Shown here: in pieces, positions 30,797-44,702 of the stretch
Layout of the letters: every line of letters starts with the position of its first letter
Numbering within the stretch: the first letter of the stretch is position 1
Source: Notamacropus eugenii
Lineage: Eukaryota > Chordata > Mammalia > Diprotodontia > Macropodidae
Reading direction: 5' to 3'
Length of the DNA: 64,000 bases
Assembly (NCBI RefSeq): GCF_028372415.1
Contig: NC_092872.1
Location: forward strand, 13,482,479-13,546,478
Made by a program: the position numbers and the translations under genes
The notes under the pieces: model-generated
The model's database searches: none
Told to the model about the DNA's origin: nothing
The model's input: the letters and a program-made list of their open reading frames with translations, nothing else

Positions 30797-33700
30797 TTTA
30801 TTTTATTTTTTGGAAAAAAATGAATAGTGTTTTATTATTCTAATTACATGTAAAGACAATTTTAAACATTCATTTAAAAAATTTGCTTTCCAAATTTTCT
30901 TCTTCCCTCTCTCCCCTATCTCCTCCCCAAATGGTAAACAATTTGATATAGGATATATATATATATACAATCATGTAAAACATATTTCCATATTAGTCAT
31001 GTTGTGAAAGAAGAAATAGACCCTAAGGAAAAAAACCATGAAAAATATAAATAGTGAAAATAGGATGCTTCGATTGGCATTCAGACTACATAGTTCTTTA
31101 TCTGGATGTGGTTAACATTTTCCATCATGAGTCTTTTGGAATTGTCTTGGATCATTGTATTGCTGAGAAGAGCTAAATCTATCATAACTGATCATCATAC
31201 ACTGTTGCTGTTACTTTGTACAATGTCCTCCTGGTTCTGCTCACTTCACTTTGCATCAGTTCATGTAAATCTTTTGGAATTTTTCTGAAATCTACCTGCT
31301 CATCATTTCTTATATCACAATAGTATGCCATCACATTCATATACCACAGCTTGTTCAGTCATTCCCCAATTGATGGGCATTCCCTCAATTTCCAATTCTT
31401 TGCCACCACAAAAAAAGAGCTGTTATAAATATTTTTGTACATGTAGGTATTTTTACCTTTTTTATGATCTTTTTTGAATACAGACCTAGTAGTGGCATTG
31501 TTGGATCATTCACAGTTTGATTGATCTTTGGGCTTAGTTCCAAATTGCTCTCCAGAATGGTTGTATCAATTCACAACTCTACTAACAATATATTGATGTC
31601 CCAATTTTTCCACATCTTCTCCAACATTTGTCATTTCCCTTTTCTGTCACATTAGCCAATTTGATAGGTGTGAGAGGAATACCAGATAGTTTTGATGATT
31701 GACACTTTGTAATATCGTTTGAGATCAAATATAGCTAGATCACCTTCTTTTGAATTTTTCCTTTGATTTTCTTGACCTTTTGTTCTTCCAGATGAATTTT
31801 CTTCTTATTTTTTCTAGCATCTAAAACAAGGTATTTTTTTCACTTGTTTAGATATGACTTTATTTTCATGAAAAATTTTTTGTAATTGTATTACATGAAG
31901 TACATTAGTACTTCCTGGGTTTGTGTTGTCAGGTAGACTCCCAGGTATTTAATACTGTCTATAGTTATTTTAAATGGAATTTCTCTTTCTATCTCTTGCT
32001 ACTGGACTTTGTTGGTAATATATGGAAATGCTGATGATCTATGTGGTTTTATTTTGTATATTGCAACTTTGCTAAGGTTGATAATTATTTCCACTAGTTT
32101 TTTAGTTGATTTTCTAGGTCTAGGATTCTCTAAGCATACCATCGTATCATCTGCAATGAGTGATCATTTTATTTCCTCATTACTTGTTCTAAATCCTTCA
32201 ATTTATTTTTCTTCTCTTATTGCTATAGCTAACACTTCTAGTCAATATTGAATAATAGTCATGATAATGGGCATGCTTGCTTCACCCCTCATCTTTAGTC
32301 AGTTCTTTGATTTATCCCCATTACAGATAATACTGGCTGATGGTTTTAGATAGATGGAAAGCTCCATTTATTCCTATGCTTTTTATTGAGAACAGGTGCT
32401 ATGTTTTTCTCAAAAAGTTTTTCTGCATCTGTTGAGATAATCATATAATTTCTGTTGGTTTTGTTATTAATATGTTCAGTTATGCAATGTTTTCCTATTA
32501 TTGAACCAGCCCTGCATTCTTGGAATAGAAATCCCCCCTGGTCATAGTGAATGAACCTGGTGATATATTGCTGTAATCTCCTTTCTGGTATTTTATTTGA
32601 AATATTTGAATCAATATTCATTATAGAAATTGGTCAATAGTTTTCTTTCTCTGTTTTGATTCTTCTTTGTTTAGGTATCAGTACAACATTTATGTCAAAA
32701 AAGAATTAATTGTTCTTTAAATGTTTCATAAAATTCACTTGTAAATTCATCTGATCCCAGGGATTTTTTCTTAGGGAGTTCATTGAAAGCTTGTTCAATT
32801 TCTTTTTCTTAAATGGGACTATTTAAATATCCTATTTCCTCTTCTGTTATATTTGGGAGATTTATACATTTTTTAAAAAATATTCATCTGTTTCACTTAG
32901 ATTGTCAGATTCATTGGTATACAAATGGGCAAAATAACTCCTAATTATTCCTTTAATTTCCTCTTCATTGGCAGTGAATTCACCCCTTTCTTTTTTGATT
33001 CTGGTAATTTGATTTTCTTCTTTTTTTTTAAAAATCAAATTAACTAAAGGTTTATTTATTTTAACCCCCCCCCATAAAAACAGTTCTTAAGTTTAATTTA
33101 TTAATTCAATGGTTTTCTCACTTTAATAATTCTTTTTGAAAATTTTTAATTTAAAATTTTTGAGTTCTAAATTCTATTCTTCCCTCCCTCCCTCCCTTCC
33201 CCACTCCCTGAGATGGCAAACAATCAGATATAGGTTATACAAGTGCAATTATGTAAAATATTTCCATGTTGGTCATTTTGTACAAGAAGACTCAAGTAAA
33301 AGAAAAAAATGAAAGAAAGTGAAAAATAGCATGTTTCAGTCTGTATTCAAATAATATCAGTTCTTTTTCTGGAGGCAGATAGTATGCTTCATCATTCATC
33401 CTTTCGGATAGTCTTGGATCATTGTATTGCTGAGAATATGTAAGTCATTCACAGTTTTTCATCATACAATATTGCTGTTACTGTGTTCAATGTTCTCCTC
33501 ATTCTGTTCACTTCACTATGAATCTGTTCATATAAATGTTTCCAGATTTTTCTGAAATCATCCTGCTTGTTATTTCTTATAGCACAATAATATTCCATTA
33601 TCATCATGTACCGTAGCTTGTTTAGCCATTCTCCAATTGATGGACATCCCTTTGATTTCCAATTCTTAAATAGCTGCTGTAAATATTTTTGTACAAATAG

Positions 33701-36339
33701 GTCCTTTCCCCTTTTTTGGTTCTCTTTAGGATATAGGTATTGCAAGATCAAAAGGTATACACAGTTTTATAGCCTTTAGGGCATACATAGTTCCAAATTG
33801 CTCTCCAGAATAGTTGGATCAGTTCACAACTTCACCAACAATACATTAGTGTCCCAGTTTTCCCACATCTCTTCCAACATCCAACATTTCCCTTTTTGTT
33901 ATTATATTAGCCACTCTGATGGGTGTGAGGTAGTATCTCAGAGTTGCTTTAATTTGCATTTCTCTGATCAAGAGTGATTTAGATAATTTTTAATATGATT
34001 ATAAATAGCTTTGATTTCTTTGTCTGAAAACTTCCTGTTCATATCTTTTGACCATTTATCAACTTGGCAATGACTTGTATTTTTATAAATTTGACTCAGT
34101 TCTCTATATATCTGAGAAATGAGACCTTTATTGGAGATATTTCTTGCAAAAATTTCTCCCCAGTTTTTGCTTTCCTTCTGATTTTGGTTGCATTGGTTTT
34201 GCTTGTGCAAAGACTTTTTAATTTTATATAATCAAAATATTTTGTTTTACATTTTGTAATGCTCTCTATATCTTCTTTACTCCTAATTTCTTCCCTTAAC
34301 CATAAATCTGACAGATAAACTATTTCAAGCTCTCTTAATTTGCTTGTGGTATTACCCTTTATGTCTAAATCATGTACCCATCTTGACCCTGATATACAGC
34401 GTGAGACATGGGTCTACATCTAGTTTCTGCCTTACTGTTTTCCAGTTTTCCCATTGGTTTTTGTCAAAAAATGAACTTTTGTTTCAAAAGCTTGGATCTT
34501 ATCATATGCTAGATTATTATGGTCATTTACTATAATATAATGTGTGTCTATTCTATTCATCCACTACTCTATTTCTTAACTAGTATCAGATTGTTTAGAT
34601 AATCACTGCTTTATAACACAGTTTGAGATCTGGTATGGCGAGACCACTTTCTTTCACATTATTTTCAATGTTTCCCTTGATATCCTTGAGCTTTTGTCTT
34701 TCCAGATGAATTTTAAAATTAATTTTTCTAGTTCTGCAAAATATTTTTGGTAATTTGTTATGGCACTAAATAAATAGATTACTTTGGGTGGAATTGTCAT
34801 TTTTATTATATTGGCTCAACCTATCCATGAACAATTAATATTTTTCTAATTGTTTAGATATGACTTTGTTGTGTGAAAAGTGTTTTATAGTTCCTGGGTT
34901 TGTCTTGGCACATGGATTCCCAAGTACTTTATATTGTCTACAGTTATTTTAAATGGAATTTTTCTTTCTATCTCTTGCTGCTGAATTTTATTGGTAATAT
35001 TTAGTGATGTTGATGATTTATGTGTGTTTATTTTATATACTGCATCTTTGCTAAAGTTGTTAATAATTTCAAGTAGTTTTAAGTTGATTCTCAAAGTATG
35101 TTATCATATCATCTGCAAAGAGCGATAGTTTTGTTTCTTCATTGCCTATTCTAATTCCTTTAATTTCTTTTCTTCTCTTATTGCTATAATTAACATTTCT
35201 AGTACAATATTAAATAATAGAGGATAATGGTCATCCTTGCTTCACCCTTGATTGTATTGGAAAGTCTTCTAGCTTATCTCCCATTACAGATAATGTTTGT
35301 TAATGGTTTTGATAGATACTACTTGTCATTTAAAAGTAAGCTCCATTTATTCCTATGCTCTCCAGTGTTTTTAATAGGAATGGTTGCTATATTCTGTCAA
35401 AGGCTTTTTTGTGTCTATTGAAATAATCATATAATTTCTGTTGGTTTTGTTACTGATATGGTCAATTATGCTAATAGTTTTCCTGATGTTGAACCAGCTC
35501 TGCATTCCTGGTATAAATCCCATCTGGTCATAGTGTATGATCCCTGTGATGTATTGCTGTAATCACCTTCTAGCACTTTATTTAAACTTTTTGCATCAAT
35601 ATTCATTAGGGAACTTGGCCTATAATTTTCTTTCTCTGTTTTGACTCATCAGCACTATATTTGCATCATAGAAGGAATTTGGTAGGACCCTTTCCTCACC
35701 TATTTTTCCAAGTAGTTTATACAGTATTGGGATTAATTGTCTTTAAATGTTTGGTATACCTCCCTTGTGAATCCATCTGGTCTGGGGGGGGGTTTTCTTA
35801 GGAAGTTCATTGAAACCTTATTCAATTCTTTTTTCTAAGATTAGGTTATTTAAGTATTTTATTTCTTCTGTTAATCTGGGTAATTTGTACTTTTGTAGCT
35901 ATTCATCTATTTCATTTAAGTTGTCAAATTTATTGGCATATAATTGGGTAAAACAGCTCCTAATAATTGTCTTAATTTCCTCTTTATTGATAGTGAATTC
36001 ACCTCTTTCATTTTTGATACTAGTAATTTGACTCTCTTCTTTTCTTTCTTACATAAAATTAACCAATAGTTCATCATCTATTTTATTGTTTTCCCCCCAT
36101 AAAACCAGCTTCTAGTTTTATTTATTATTTCAGTGGTTTTCTTGCTTTCAATTTTATTAATTTCTCCTTTGATTTTTAGGATTTCCAATTTGGTGTTTAA
36201 TTAGGGATTTTAAATTTGTTCTTTTTCTAGCTGTTTTTAGTTGCATGCCCATTTCATTGATCTGCTCTTTCTTTATTTTATTGATGTAAAGGCTTAGAGA
36301 TATCACCTTTCCCACAGGTACTGCTTTGGCGGCAATCCA
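30797..36339 (-). mobile_element. Nested pair of minus-strand L1 copies (L1-C with L1-D)
   Basis: Two L1 3' ends occur in tandem, at about 30797 and about 33130, each followed leftward-to-rightward by 3' UTR and ORF2. The outer limits are matched by ATAAGGAAT near 30782-30790 and 36341-36349. The simplest reading is an L1 inserted into an older L1, with the older one resuming near 36130-36180 and truncated in ORF2 near 36339. Only short ORF2 fragments remain open (for example minus 33449-33751, terminal ORF2 with WLNKLRYM and GYYCAIRN-like residues, and minus 34885-35094). Confidence 0.75.
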
Positions 36340-36394
36340 TAATAAGGAATATATTTTAAAAGAAATATGTAAAACTTGTTTGTCCTAGACAAGG

Positions 36395-37235
36395 TCATAC
36401 TTCAGTCCAATTCAATTAAACAGACCTGAGTTAATCATGTACTATGTGGAAGGCACGGAGTTAAGTCCTGGGAACAGAAAAGCAAAGAGAGAAAGAAATC
36501 TTTGCCCTAATAGAGCTCAAGTTCTATTGTAGGTAGGGTGGGAAATATATACAATGTTCATTCAAATATGTACAAAGACATGAGTTCAAATAGAGCCTTA
36601 GACACTTTGTGGCTGTGTGACTTCAGACAAGTCACTTAACCTTCATTTTCCTTGTTTTTTTCATCTATAAAATGAGAATAATAATAACATCTGCCTCCCA
36701 GGATTGTTCTGACAATCAAATAAAATATTTGTAAAACACTTACTTAGCACAGTGGCTAGCTCAGAGTTTTTTACCTTTCGTTTTGAAGAGGACCAATTCA
36801 TTTGGATTATACCTTCATTCAGATAGGATCGTAATCTCTTTCCCAACTTCATGTGATCCCAGAAGGGTTACTGACACATATAACTAAAAGTACATTGACT
36901 AAGTGAAATCAGTCAATCAAAAACATTGACTAAATTCCTATAGCATGGCAGGGACTGGACTAATCACTAGGGATCCAAAAAGAGGCAAAAGACAGTTACT
37001 CTCCCTTGAGGAGTTCATAGTCTAGTGGAGGAGACAAGACGCAAACAGATATATGCAAAGTATGCTATCTACAGAAAATAAGAAGCAATTAAGAGGGATT
37101 GGAGATGGTGTGGAGCAGCCAGGAGGCCAGTGGTGCTAGAATGAAGAGTGCTGTAGGGGAATAAGGGGTAAGAAGACTGGAAAGGGAAGAGGGTGCTGGG
37201 TTAGACCAAAATAGAAGAGGTACAGGCTTAAAACA
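36395..37235. repeat. Ancient interspersed repeats and a MIR
   Basis: Two copies of an old repeat (ctatgtggaaggcacggagttaagtcctggg at about 36440, and gcagggactggactaatcactaggg at about 36950) flank a forward MIR/CORE-SINE (36575-36760, gcctgtgtgacttcagacaagtcacttaacc-like). I see no gene. Confidence 0.6.
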
Positions 37236-37369
37236 CTCTGGCTAAGTAAACCTCTAGTCTTGGGGAGAGGTTTAACTTTTCATCTCCATTCTACGTGTTT
37301 TATTGTGCTCTGTTTCTCACTATCATCACTAAGACAAGCCTCCCTCCAAAGATCGACAAAGTCATGTGA

Positions 37370-37626
37370 AGCATGGTTGGTTGTTTTTCAATCATGTCTG
37401 ACTCTTTCTGATGCCATTGGGGGTTCTCTTGGCAAAGATACTGCAGTGGTTGGCCATTTCCTTCTCTAGCTCATTTTACAGATGAGGAAAATGAGGCTAA
37501 CAAGGTTAAGTGATTTGTCCAGGGTTGCATAGCAAGTAAATGTCTGAGGCCAGATTTGACTGCAGGAAGATGGATCTTCTTGAATCCAGGTCTGGCACTC
37601 TATCCACTGTGCCACCTAGCTGCCCC
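37370..37626 (-). mobile_element. MAR1-like CORE-SINE
   Basis: The inverted BovB-type tail (gttgtttttcaatcatgtctgactc) leads through gctcattttacagatgaggaa to the inverted tRNA head (tgtgccacctagctgcccc). Confidence 0.88.
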
Positions 37627-38209
37627 AGTGCCACCTATCCTCATAGACATAGCTAGGGTTCGCCTAAATCCTATAGGCCACATGAGACACATACTAATTA
37701 GGATTGCGGGAGCCCCCAGGGCAAGAGTTCCTGAACTGAAAGAGTTAAGTCACTCCTGGGCATGGTTTAAGTGTCTGCTTTAAGTGTGAAGGCAGCTGGT
37801 TCCAAGATGACCACAGGGGTAAAGTGAGGATAAAGTTAATAGGTTTTGAGATGTAGATAAAGGGAGAAGAGAGAACTCATGCTTAGAATGTTTCTATTCT
37901 CTCAGTAAATTATGAGACAGAATTTTCTGTTGATAAGAGATGAAGGGTGATGTGGGAAGCTTGAGGAAAAAAGCAATCTAGAATAGAGATATCAAATAGG
38001 ATCCTCCCTCCATCCTCAGATTAAAAAAAATTGTAGGAGGATATGCTTAACAAAATAAATAAAAACACAACAGAACACAGAGATAATGTCACTATGTTTG
38101 TTCCTAGGTAATATACAGCCTGCAGACATCCTTATATACTGTTTAGTGGACCCATTTCTATTTGAGTTTGACAGTACTGGTTTAGAACATCAGCTATGAG
38201 GAATGTGAC

Positions 38210-38432
38210 GTAGTCAGTTGTTGTTCGCTTGTATCCAACTTTTTCCTGGCAAAGGCACTGGAGTGGTTTGCCATTTCCTTCTCCAGCTCATTTTACAGAT
38301 TAGGAATTTAAGAGAAAAGGATAAGTGACTTGTTCAGCTAGTAAGTATCTGAGACCAGATTTGAACTCATGAAGATGAGTCTTCCTGAGTCCTGGTCTAG
38401 CACTTTCTTCACTGCACCACCTAGTTTCCCCC
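38210..38432 (-). mobile_element. MAR1-like CORE-SINE
   Basis: The family is the same as at 37370: cagttgttgttcgcttgtatcc tail, tggcaaaggcactggagtggtttgcc, and the inverted head accacctagtttcccc. Confidence 0.85.
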
Positions 38433-38439
38433 TGTAGTC

Positions 38440-39220
38440 CACTAGTGAAGGGTAAAAGGATTGCTGAATAGGCATAAACCTCCTAGTACCAGACAAGCTA
38501 AAAAATCTGGAGTATTTGTTCCTTTTCTCTTTCTGGTGAGAAGCAAGATAAGAATTCAAGGAGATGGGTATCTGTTTGAAAGAGCTGCACTCTCCCTATG
38601 GTCTATAAAAGAAAACTTTGAGATCAACTCTAGTTCTCTTTTCCCAACTTCCTGCTTGCCTTTAGAGGACAGGCTGATATTTAGCAAAACAACCCTGTGT
38701 GCTCTGGGGCAAAGGGAGGGAGTAGGAAGAATCTGTGCCCATGTCTAATTTTTTCCTTCTCACACCCCCAGAAGCAATTAATGACTTTGGTAGAAGCATG
38801 TAGTGAACTTGGACATGGTCCTTGATAGGTGTTCCTGACCACCAGGGCTTTCTGTGTCTTTTTTTCTGATTACAGTTGAGATTAGGGTTCCTAGTCTCAG
38901 AATAGGGACTTTTTTCACTCCGTGAGATAGTAGCAGCCAGGGCATTGATAAAATTCCTGCAGAAACACATGGTAGACATATATGACATGGAGTCTTGAAA
39001 GTCAGCATTCTGAGAGTGGACTCTTCCCAACTTCGGGGGTTATCTTGTTGAGTAATCCATGTTCAAGAGTTCACAAGTTTGAGTTCCTAAATTTGAGAAT
39101 TCAGGAACTGGCTAGCTAGAGGGCGATTTCCTCAGCAGGGCACTTCTTGAAGAAAGACAAGGATTGCTAATATGTATCCTGTAGCTAAAGGACTAAAATT
39201 ATGTTATGGAGGCAGTATGT
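38440..39220. other. Low-copy sequence with an unassigned 122-codon minus-strand frame
   Basis: A minus-strand frame at 38662-39030 starts MGRVHSQNADFQDSM and has no domain that I recognise. A second frame overlaps it at 38778-39008. Neither has a promoter, splice context or paralogue in the window. I treat the region as non-genic but cannot rule out a processed copy of something. Confidence 0.4.
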
Positions 39221-39221
39221 G

Positions 39222-39480
39222 TGTGTGTGTTGACTTGTGTTTCATGATTTTCTTGTATTACTCTTCACTTCTTGTATCATTTCTCTTCCCAATTTTTCTT
39301 CTACCTCTCTTATTTGATTTTTAAAATCTTTTTTGAGCTTTTCCATGGCCTAAGACCATTTCATATTTTTCTTGGAGGCTTTGGATACAGGAGCTTTGAC
39401 TTTGTTGTTTTCTTCTGAGCATGTTTCGATCTTCCTTGTTGCCAAAGTAAGATTCTTTAGTCTGAGTTTTTCATACATAA
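39222..39480 (-). mobile_element. L1/HAL1 ORF1 N-terminal fragment
   Basis: The minus strand shows the ORF1 start region and coiled coil (compare 52980-53190 and 43660-43830): inverted text cttttccatggcctaagacc, gccaaagtaagattctttag. No frame is open. Confidence 0.75.
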
Positions 39481-40945
39481 ATTGAGTAGGCAGCCCCCAG
39501 GTGTGATTTCAGAGGAGAAAGGGAACTGGAAACTCTCCTCTGCCTTCTCCCTTTCCTTGCTGAGAAAAGGAGAGCTTTAGTAAGAATTCAGGTGGCCCTG
39601 GGAGAGGGAACTTAGGGACTCACATTTACAAAGAGAACCATAAATCTTATAGGAATGTAGGACTTCACACCAGAATGGACTTCAGATATCATGAGTCAAG
39701 GTTACACAGAGAATTCATGTTAAAACACAGAGGCAGAGCGAGTCATCTAGAAGAAAGGTAGTGGGTCACCTGGGACTTGGGGGATGAGTTTGAGGCCTAA
39801 CTGACTTTGCTGAGCTGGGAAAGCCCAAACACTTGACCAAGAGGAACTGATTTTCTGAATTAAGTGTGTGACTTTAGGCAAGTCACAACCTCTCTGGCTT
39901 TCTTCTCTGCTCAAGGAGAAAGTTGGATGAGATGCCTTCCGAGGACACTTCAAACCCTAGATCCTCTGACCCATTCTCTGCACTAGACTAAAATATGATG
40001 TTGAATGTTGAGTTTCAAAGAAATGCTTCACATTTTTTGCCAGTTGACATCCAGGGCAGGTCCTTTAAGTACAAGGCAGCAAAGAGTCTCTAAGAAATGT
40101 CTCGTGTCTCCCTTTCCCTTAGTATTTTCCTTTACCTAGCTATCCTAGGGCCTGAAATTCCTACTTTTTACCACACTTTGGAGTTTAGGAATTACAGGCC
40201 TCTACTAATATGTAGATTTTAGGAACAGACACAAAGCAGTTCTGAACCATTAACATCTTTAGTGAATCGATACATAAAGCAGTAGGATTTATAGTTGTAA
40301 GATTAAAATTATAGGATTTATACTTGTAAGAAAAGGCAATTAGCCCAATTTCATTTTACGGAAAAGGTAACTGAGGCCTAGAAAATGAAATGATTTGTTT
40401 CAGGTCATAGAATAAGTGAGCCTAGAGTTTGAATCTATGTATATTCTGACTCTAAATCCATTTTAGACTAAACAAATATATCAGATAATTTTCAATAATT
40501 TCATATTTAGTTTCTCCTCCCAAGGTTACTTTTAAGTAAATTATATTATATAGATGGGACAAGAGAGGCCATTTAATCCAAATCCCTCATTTTATTGAAG
40601 AAGTAACTGAGGACCAGATATGAAGTGACCGGTGTCTGGGAGGCAATGTCCAGGGAGGGGAGGCCAGAATGGAATGCCATCCCATAGAGACAGGGCAAGA
40701 TAAGTCTCCAGCCACCTGGGGTGTCAAAATCAGACTTCATAATTTTCCTTTATGTAGGTTGAGGCCTAAAGACTTATTCAGCTTGCAGGGAACAACTTTA
40801 GTTGGATTCCTTGACCTACAAGGCTGCCCAACCATTGCATGTTTATGTACAGACCACCCTCTGCTGGTCATAAAGTACAGTCACATTGACAAAGTCACCT
40901 TAAACACTCATCAGTCAAATGTATAGGAAAGTAAGCTAAATTTTT
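39481..40945. other. Low-copy sequence with MIR fragments
   Basis: A forward MIR lies at about 39855-39985 (gtgtgactttaggcaagtcacaacctctctgg) and inverted MIR pieces at about 40340-40460 and 40560-40640. The remainder has no recognisable gene. Confidence 0.5.
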
Positions 40946-40954
40946 AAAAATAAG

Positions 40955-41190
40955 AGCCATTCCCTAACTGATAAATTGTCAAAAGGATATGAACAGATAG
41001 TAATTTTTCATGCTTTTTTTGGTAACATGGCTAATATGGATATATGTTTTGAATAATTTCACATGTATGATTAATATCATATGATTGCTTGTCTTGTCAA
41101 TGAGTGGGGGAGAGGATTGAAGGAGAGAATTGAAAACTCAAAATTTTTTTCAAAAGGATGTTAAAATAAAAAAGTACAATAAAAAAAACT
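40955..41190 (+). mobile_element. L1 3' UTR fragment, plus strand
   Basis: The text aacatggctaatatggatatatg, atatgattgcttgtcttgtc, gagtgggggagaggattg and a terminal A-rich run match the ends of the plus-strand L1s at 13494 and 18676. Confidence 0.75.
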
Positions 41191-41324
41191 CAATGATTAA
41201 AGGCCTATTTGTGGAAGACACTGGATTCTCTCTTGATTAATAATATTAGCTTGTATTTTGACAGAATTTTTTTTACTGGGCTTCTGATTTAATTAGTCAG
41301 GGGAACTTCCTCTACCAGCATAGG

Positions 41325-41770
41325 TCAACTTCTTCTCTATAAACTCCAATGGCTCCCTGTTACCCCCAGAATCAGATATGAAAGGCTGTATTTGGCATTC
41401 AAAGCCTTTCATAACCCAGGCCCACTCCTACCTTTCCAGGCTTCTTAGATCTTACCCCAGGACACACACTCTTCAGTCCAGTGACAATGGCTTCCTCTTA
41501 GTCTCTGACTACTGAAATCCCTGACTCACTTTAAATCCCAGCTAAAATGTCACCTTTTAAAGGAAGTCTTCCCCAAATATTTTTAATTCTAGTGCCTTCC
41601 TTTGATATTTGCTCTGTACGTAGTTTACACTGGATATGTTTGTTTGCACGTGTGTCCTTCATTGGATTGTGAGCTTCTTGAGTCAGGGACTGTCTTTTGA
41701 CTCTTTTGGTATCCTTGTGCTTAGCACATGGCTTGGTGCATAGTAATAAACGTTGATGGATTGATCTCTA
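41325..41770 (+). mobile_element. L2 3' end, plus strand
   Basis: This has the typical L2 order: ctccaatggctccctgttacc, attcaaagcctttcataaccc, cagctaaaatgtcacctttt, tgtgagcttcttgagtcaggg, then gtgcatagtaataaacg. It ends where the HAL1 at 41783 is inserted. Confidence 0.88.
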
Positions 41771-41782
41771 TAATTTTTATTT

Positions 41783-44690
41783 ATTTTTAAATTTTCTTTT
41801 TTAAGATTGTTTTATTTTCGTCTTCAACATTCATTTCCATAAGATTTTGAGTTCTAAATTTTCTTCCCATCTCTCCCCTCCCCCCACCCCAAGATGGCAT
41901 GTATTCTGATTATCCCTTCCTCCAGTCTTCCCTCCCCTCTACTACCCCCTTTTCCCCCACCCCCTCAATTTCTTGTAGGGCAAGATAGATTTCTGTACCC
42001 CATTGCCTGTACATCTTATTTCCCAATTGCATGTAAAAACAATTTTTAGTATTTGTTTTCAAAACTTTGAGTTCCAAATTCTCTCCCTTCTTCCCTCCTC
42101 ACCAACCCTTAAGCAATTCAACATAGGTTATACATGTGTAGTTATGCAAAATATTTCCATAATAGTCATGTTGTGAAAGGCTAACTGTATTACCCTCCAG
42201 CCTATTCCTCCCACCATTTATTGTCTCCTTTGACTCTGTCCCTTTTCAAAAATGTTTTCTTCCAACTATTCCTTCTCCCACTCTGCCCTTCATTCTTTCA
42301 TCCCCCAACCATACTCTTCCCCCTACTTTCCCTTAGGGTAAGATACCCAATTTAGTGTGTATGTTAGTCCATCCTTAAACCAAATCTGATGAGAGTAAGG
42401 CTCACTCATTCCCTTTTACCTTCCCCCACTTCCCCTCCATTGTAGAAACTTTTTCTTGCCTCTTTTATATGAAATAATTTACCTCATTCTATCTCTCCCT
42501 TTCTCCTTCTCCCAATATATTCCTCTCTCACTACTTAATTTTATTTTTAAGATATCATTCCTTCATATTCAACTCGCCCTGTGCCCTCTATGTGTATGTG
42601 CACACACACACACACACACACACATATTCCCTCCAACTACCCTGCTACTGAGAAAGGTCTCAAGAGTTACAAATATCATCTTTCCATGTAGAAGTGTAAA
42701 CAATTCAGCTTTAATAAGTCCCTTATGATTTCTCTTTCTTGTTTACCTTTTCATGCTTCCCTTGATTCTTGTATTTGAAAGTCAGATTTTCTATTCAGCT
42801 CTAGTCTTTTCATCAAGAATTCTTGAAAGTCCTCTATTTGATTGAATGCCCATTTTTCTCCCTGAAGGATTATACTCAGTTTTATGGGGTAGATGATTCT
42901 TGGTTTTAATCATAGCTCCTCTGACCTCCAAAATATCATATTCCAAGCCCTTCAATCCATTAATGTAGAAGCTGCTAGATCTTGTGTTATCCTGATTGTG
43001 TTTCCACAATACTCTGATTGTTTCTTTCTGGCTGCTTGCAATATTTTCTCTTTGATCTGGGAACTCTGGAATTTGACTACAATATTGCTAGGAGTTTTCC
43101 TTTTGGGAACACTTTCAAGAGGAGATTGGTGGATTCTTTCCATTACTATTTTACCTTCTAGGTCTAGAGTATCAGGGCAGTTTTCCTTGATAATTTCTTG
43201 AAAGATGATGTCTAGGCTCCTTTTTTGATTATGGCTTTCAGGTAGTCCAATAATTTTTGAATTATCTCTCCTGGATCTATTTTATAGTTTAGTGGTTTTT
43301 CCAATGAGATATTTTACATTGTCTTCTATTTTTTCATTCTTTTGCTCCTGTTTCACAATTTCTTGATTTCTCATAAAGTCATTAGCTTCCATTTGCTCCT
43401 TTCTAATTTTTAAGGAATTATTTTCTTCAGTGAGCTTTTGGACCTTCTTTTCCACTTGGCTAATTCTGTTTTTGAAAGACATTCTTCTCCTCATTGGCTT
43501 TTTGAACCTCTTTTGCCATTTGGGTTAGTCTATTTTTAAAATTTTTATTTTCTTCAGCATTTTTTCAAGCCCCTTTAGTAAGCTGCTGACTTGTTTTTCA
43601 TGATTTTCTTGCATCATTTTCATTTATCTTCCCATTTTTTTCCTCTACCTCTTTTACTTGATTTTCAAAATCTTTTTTGAGCTCTTCAAAGACCTGAGAC
43701 CAATTGGTATTTTTCTTGGAGGCTTTTGATACAGGAGCTATGAATTTGTTGTTTTCTTTTGGTTGTGTGTTTTGATCTTCTTTGTCACCAAAGTAAGATT
43801 CTATAGTCTGAGTTTTTTTTATGCTGTTTGCTCATTCTCCCAGCCAAATACTTGACTTTCTAACTCTTCTTTAAGGTAGGACTCTGCTTCCAGTGTGTAG
43901 GATGTCCTATCCCAAACTTCAGGGGTTTTCTGCAACTGTTTTCAGAGATACTTCTAGGGCTCTATAAATTTTCAGTTCTTCCAAGATAGTATGATCAAAG
44001 GAGAGGTATTTGCTCCTCTCCTGGCCTGTGCTATGGTCTGTGAGAGATCACAAGCACTCTTTCGGTCCTGGAACTTTGAGGAAGATTCCCTCTCTATTAT
44101 AGCCAGAAGCTCTGCCATGCCAGCACTCCTCCTTACCCCAGAACTGTGAACCAGATCCAAGCATGGGCAAAGCAGGAGAATCCTGTCTCAGTGCCAGCAA
44201 AGAGATCCCTGCAATCCTCCTCTGGCTAACTGCTTGATCCCCACACTGTCCGTGAGGCTGGGAGTTCTAGAAGAAGCTGCTGCTGTTGCTACTGCTGCCA
44301 CCATCACCTCCATTGCCCTGGGGCTGGGTCTCTCACCCACATCCCATTGAGTGGTTTCCCCACTTACCTTCTTTGCTGTTTGGGGGGCAAAAAAATCTGG
44401 AAACTGCCAGAGATGCCAGTGATTCAGTCCCCTGAGGCCTGCTACATACAGCCCTGTCTATACTGGTGTGGCCCATATTGGACTACACTTTGCTCCCAGC
44501 CTCATGCAATAGATGCTTCCTTTCGACCTTCCAGGCTGTCTTGGGCTGGAGATTTGTTTCACTTCATCATTTTGTGAGTTCCACAGCTCTTGAGTTTGTT
44601 TAGAGTCATTTTTATAGGTATTTGGAGTGATTTGGGGGAGAGCTCAAGCAAGTCCTAGCTTTTACTCTGCCATCTTGGCCCTGCCCCCTG
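41783..44690 (-). mobile_element. HAL1 element, minus strand, ORF1 broken
   Basis: On the minus strand this starts at the actgccatcttggccc-type 5' end (44690), then 5' UTR (about 43850-44690), ORF1 (about 42790-43835, several broken frames), a 3' UTR of about 1 kb and an A-rich end. The 12-bp repeat TAATTTTTATTT flanks it (41771-41782 and 44691-44702). There is no ORF2 or reverse transcriptase. The short minus frames at 43282-43494 and 42952-43143 are ORF1 coiled-coil and RNA-binding pieces. Confidence 0.85.
42598..42625. repeat. (AC)n microsatellite in HAL1 3' UTR
   Basis: A short pure CA run lies at the same 3' UTR place where the intact HAL1 has a CA tract (49417-49447). Confidence 0.95.
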
Positions 44691-44702
44691 TAATTTTTAT
44701 TT

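Noticed and set aside
38662-39030. 122-residue minus-strand frame
   Set aside because: No recognised domain, no paralogue and no promoter or splice evidence. A frame of this length is expected by chance in 64 kb.
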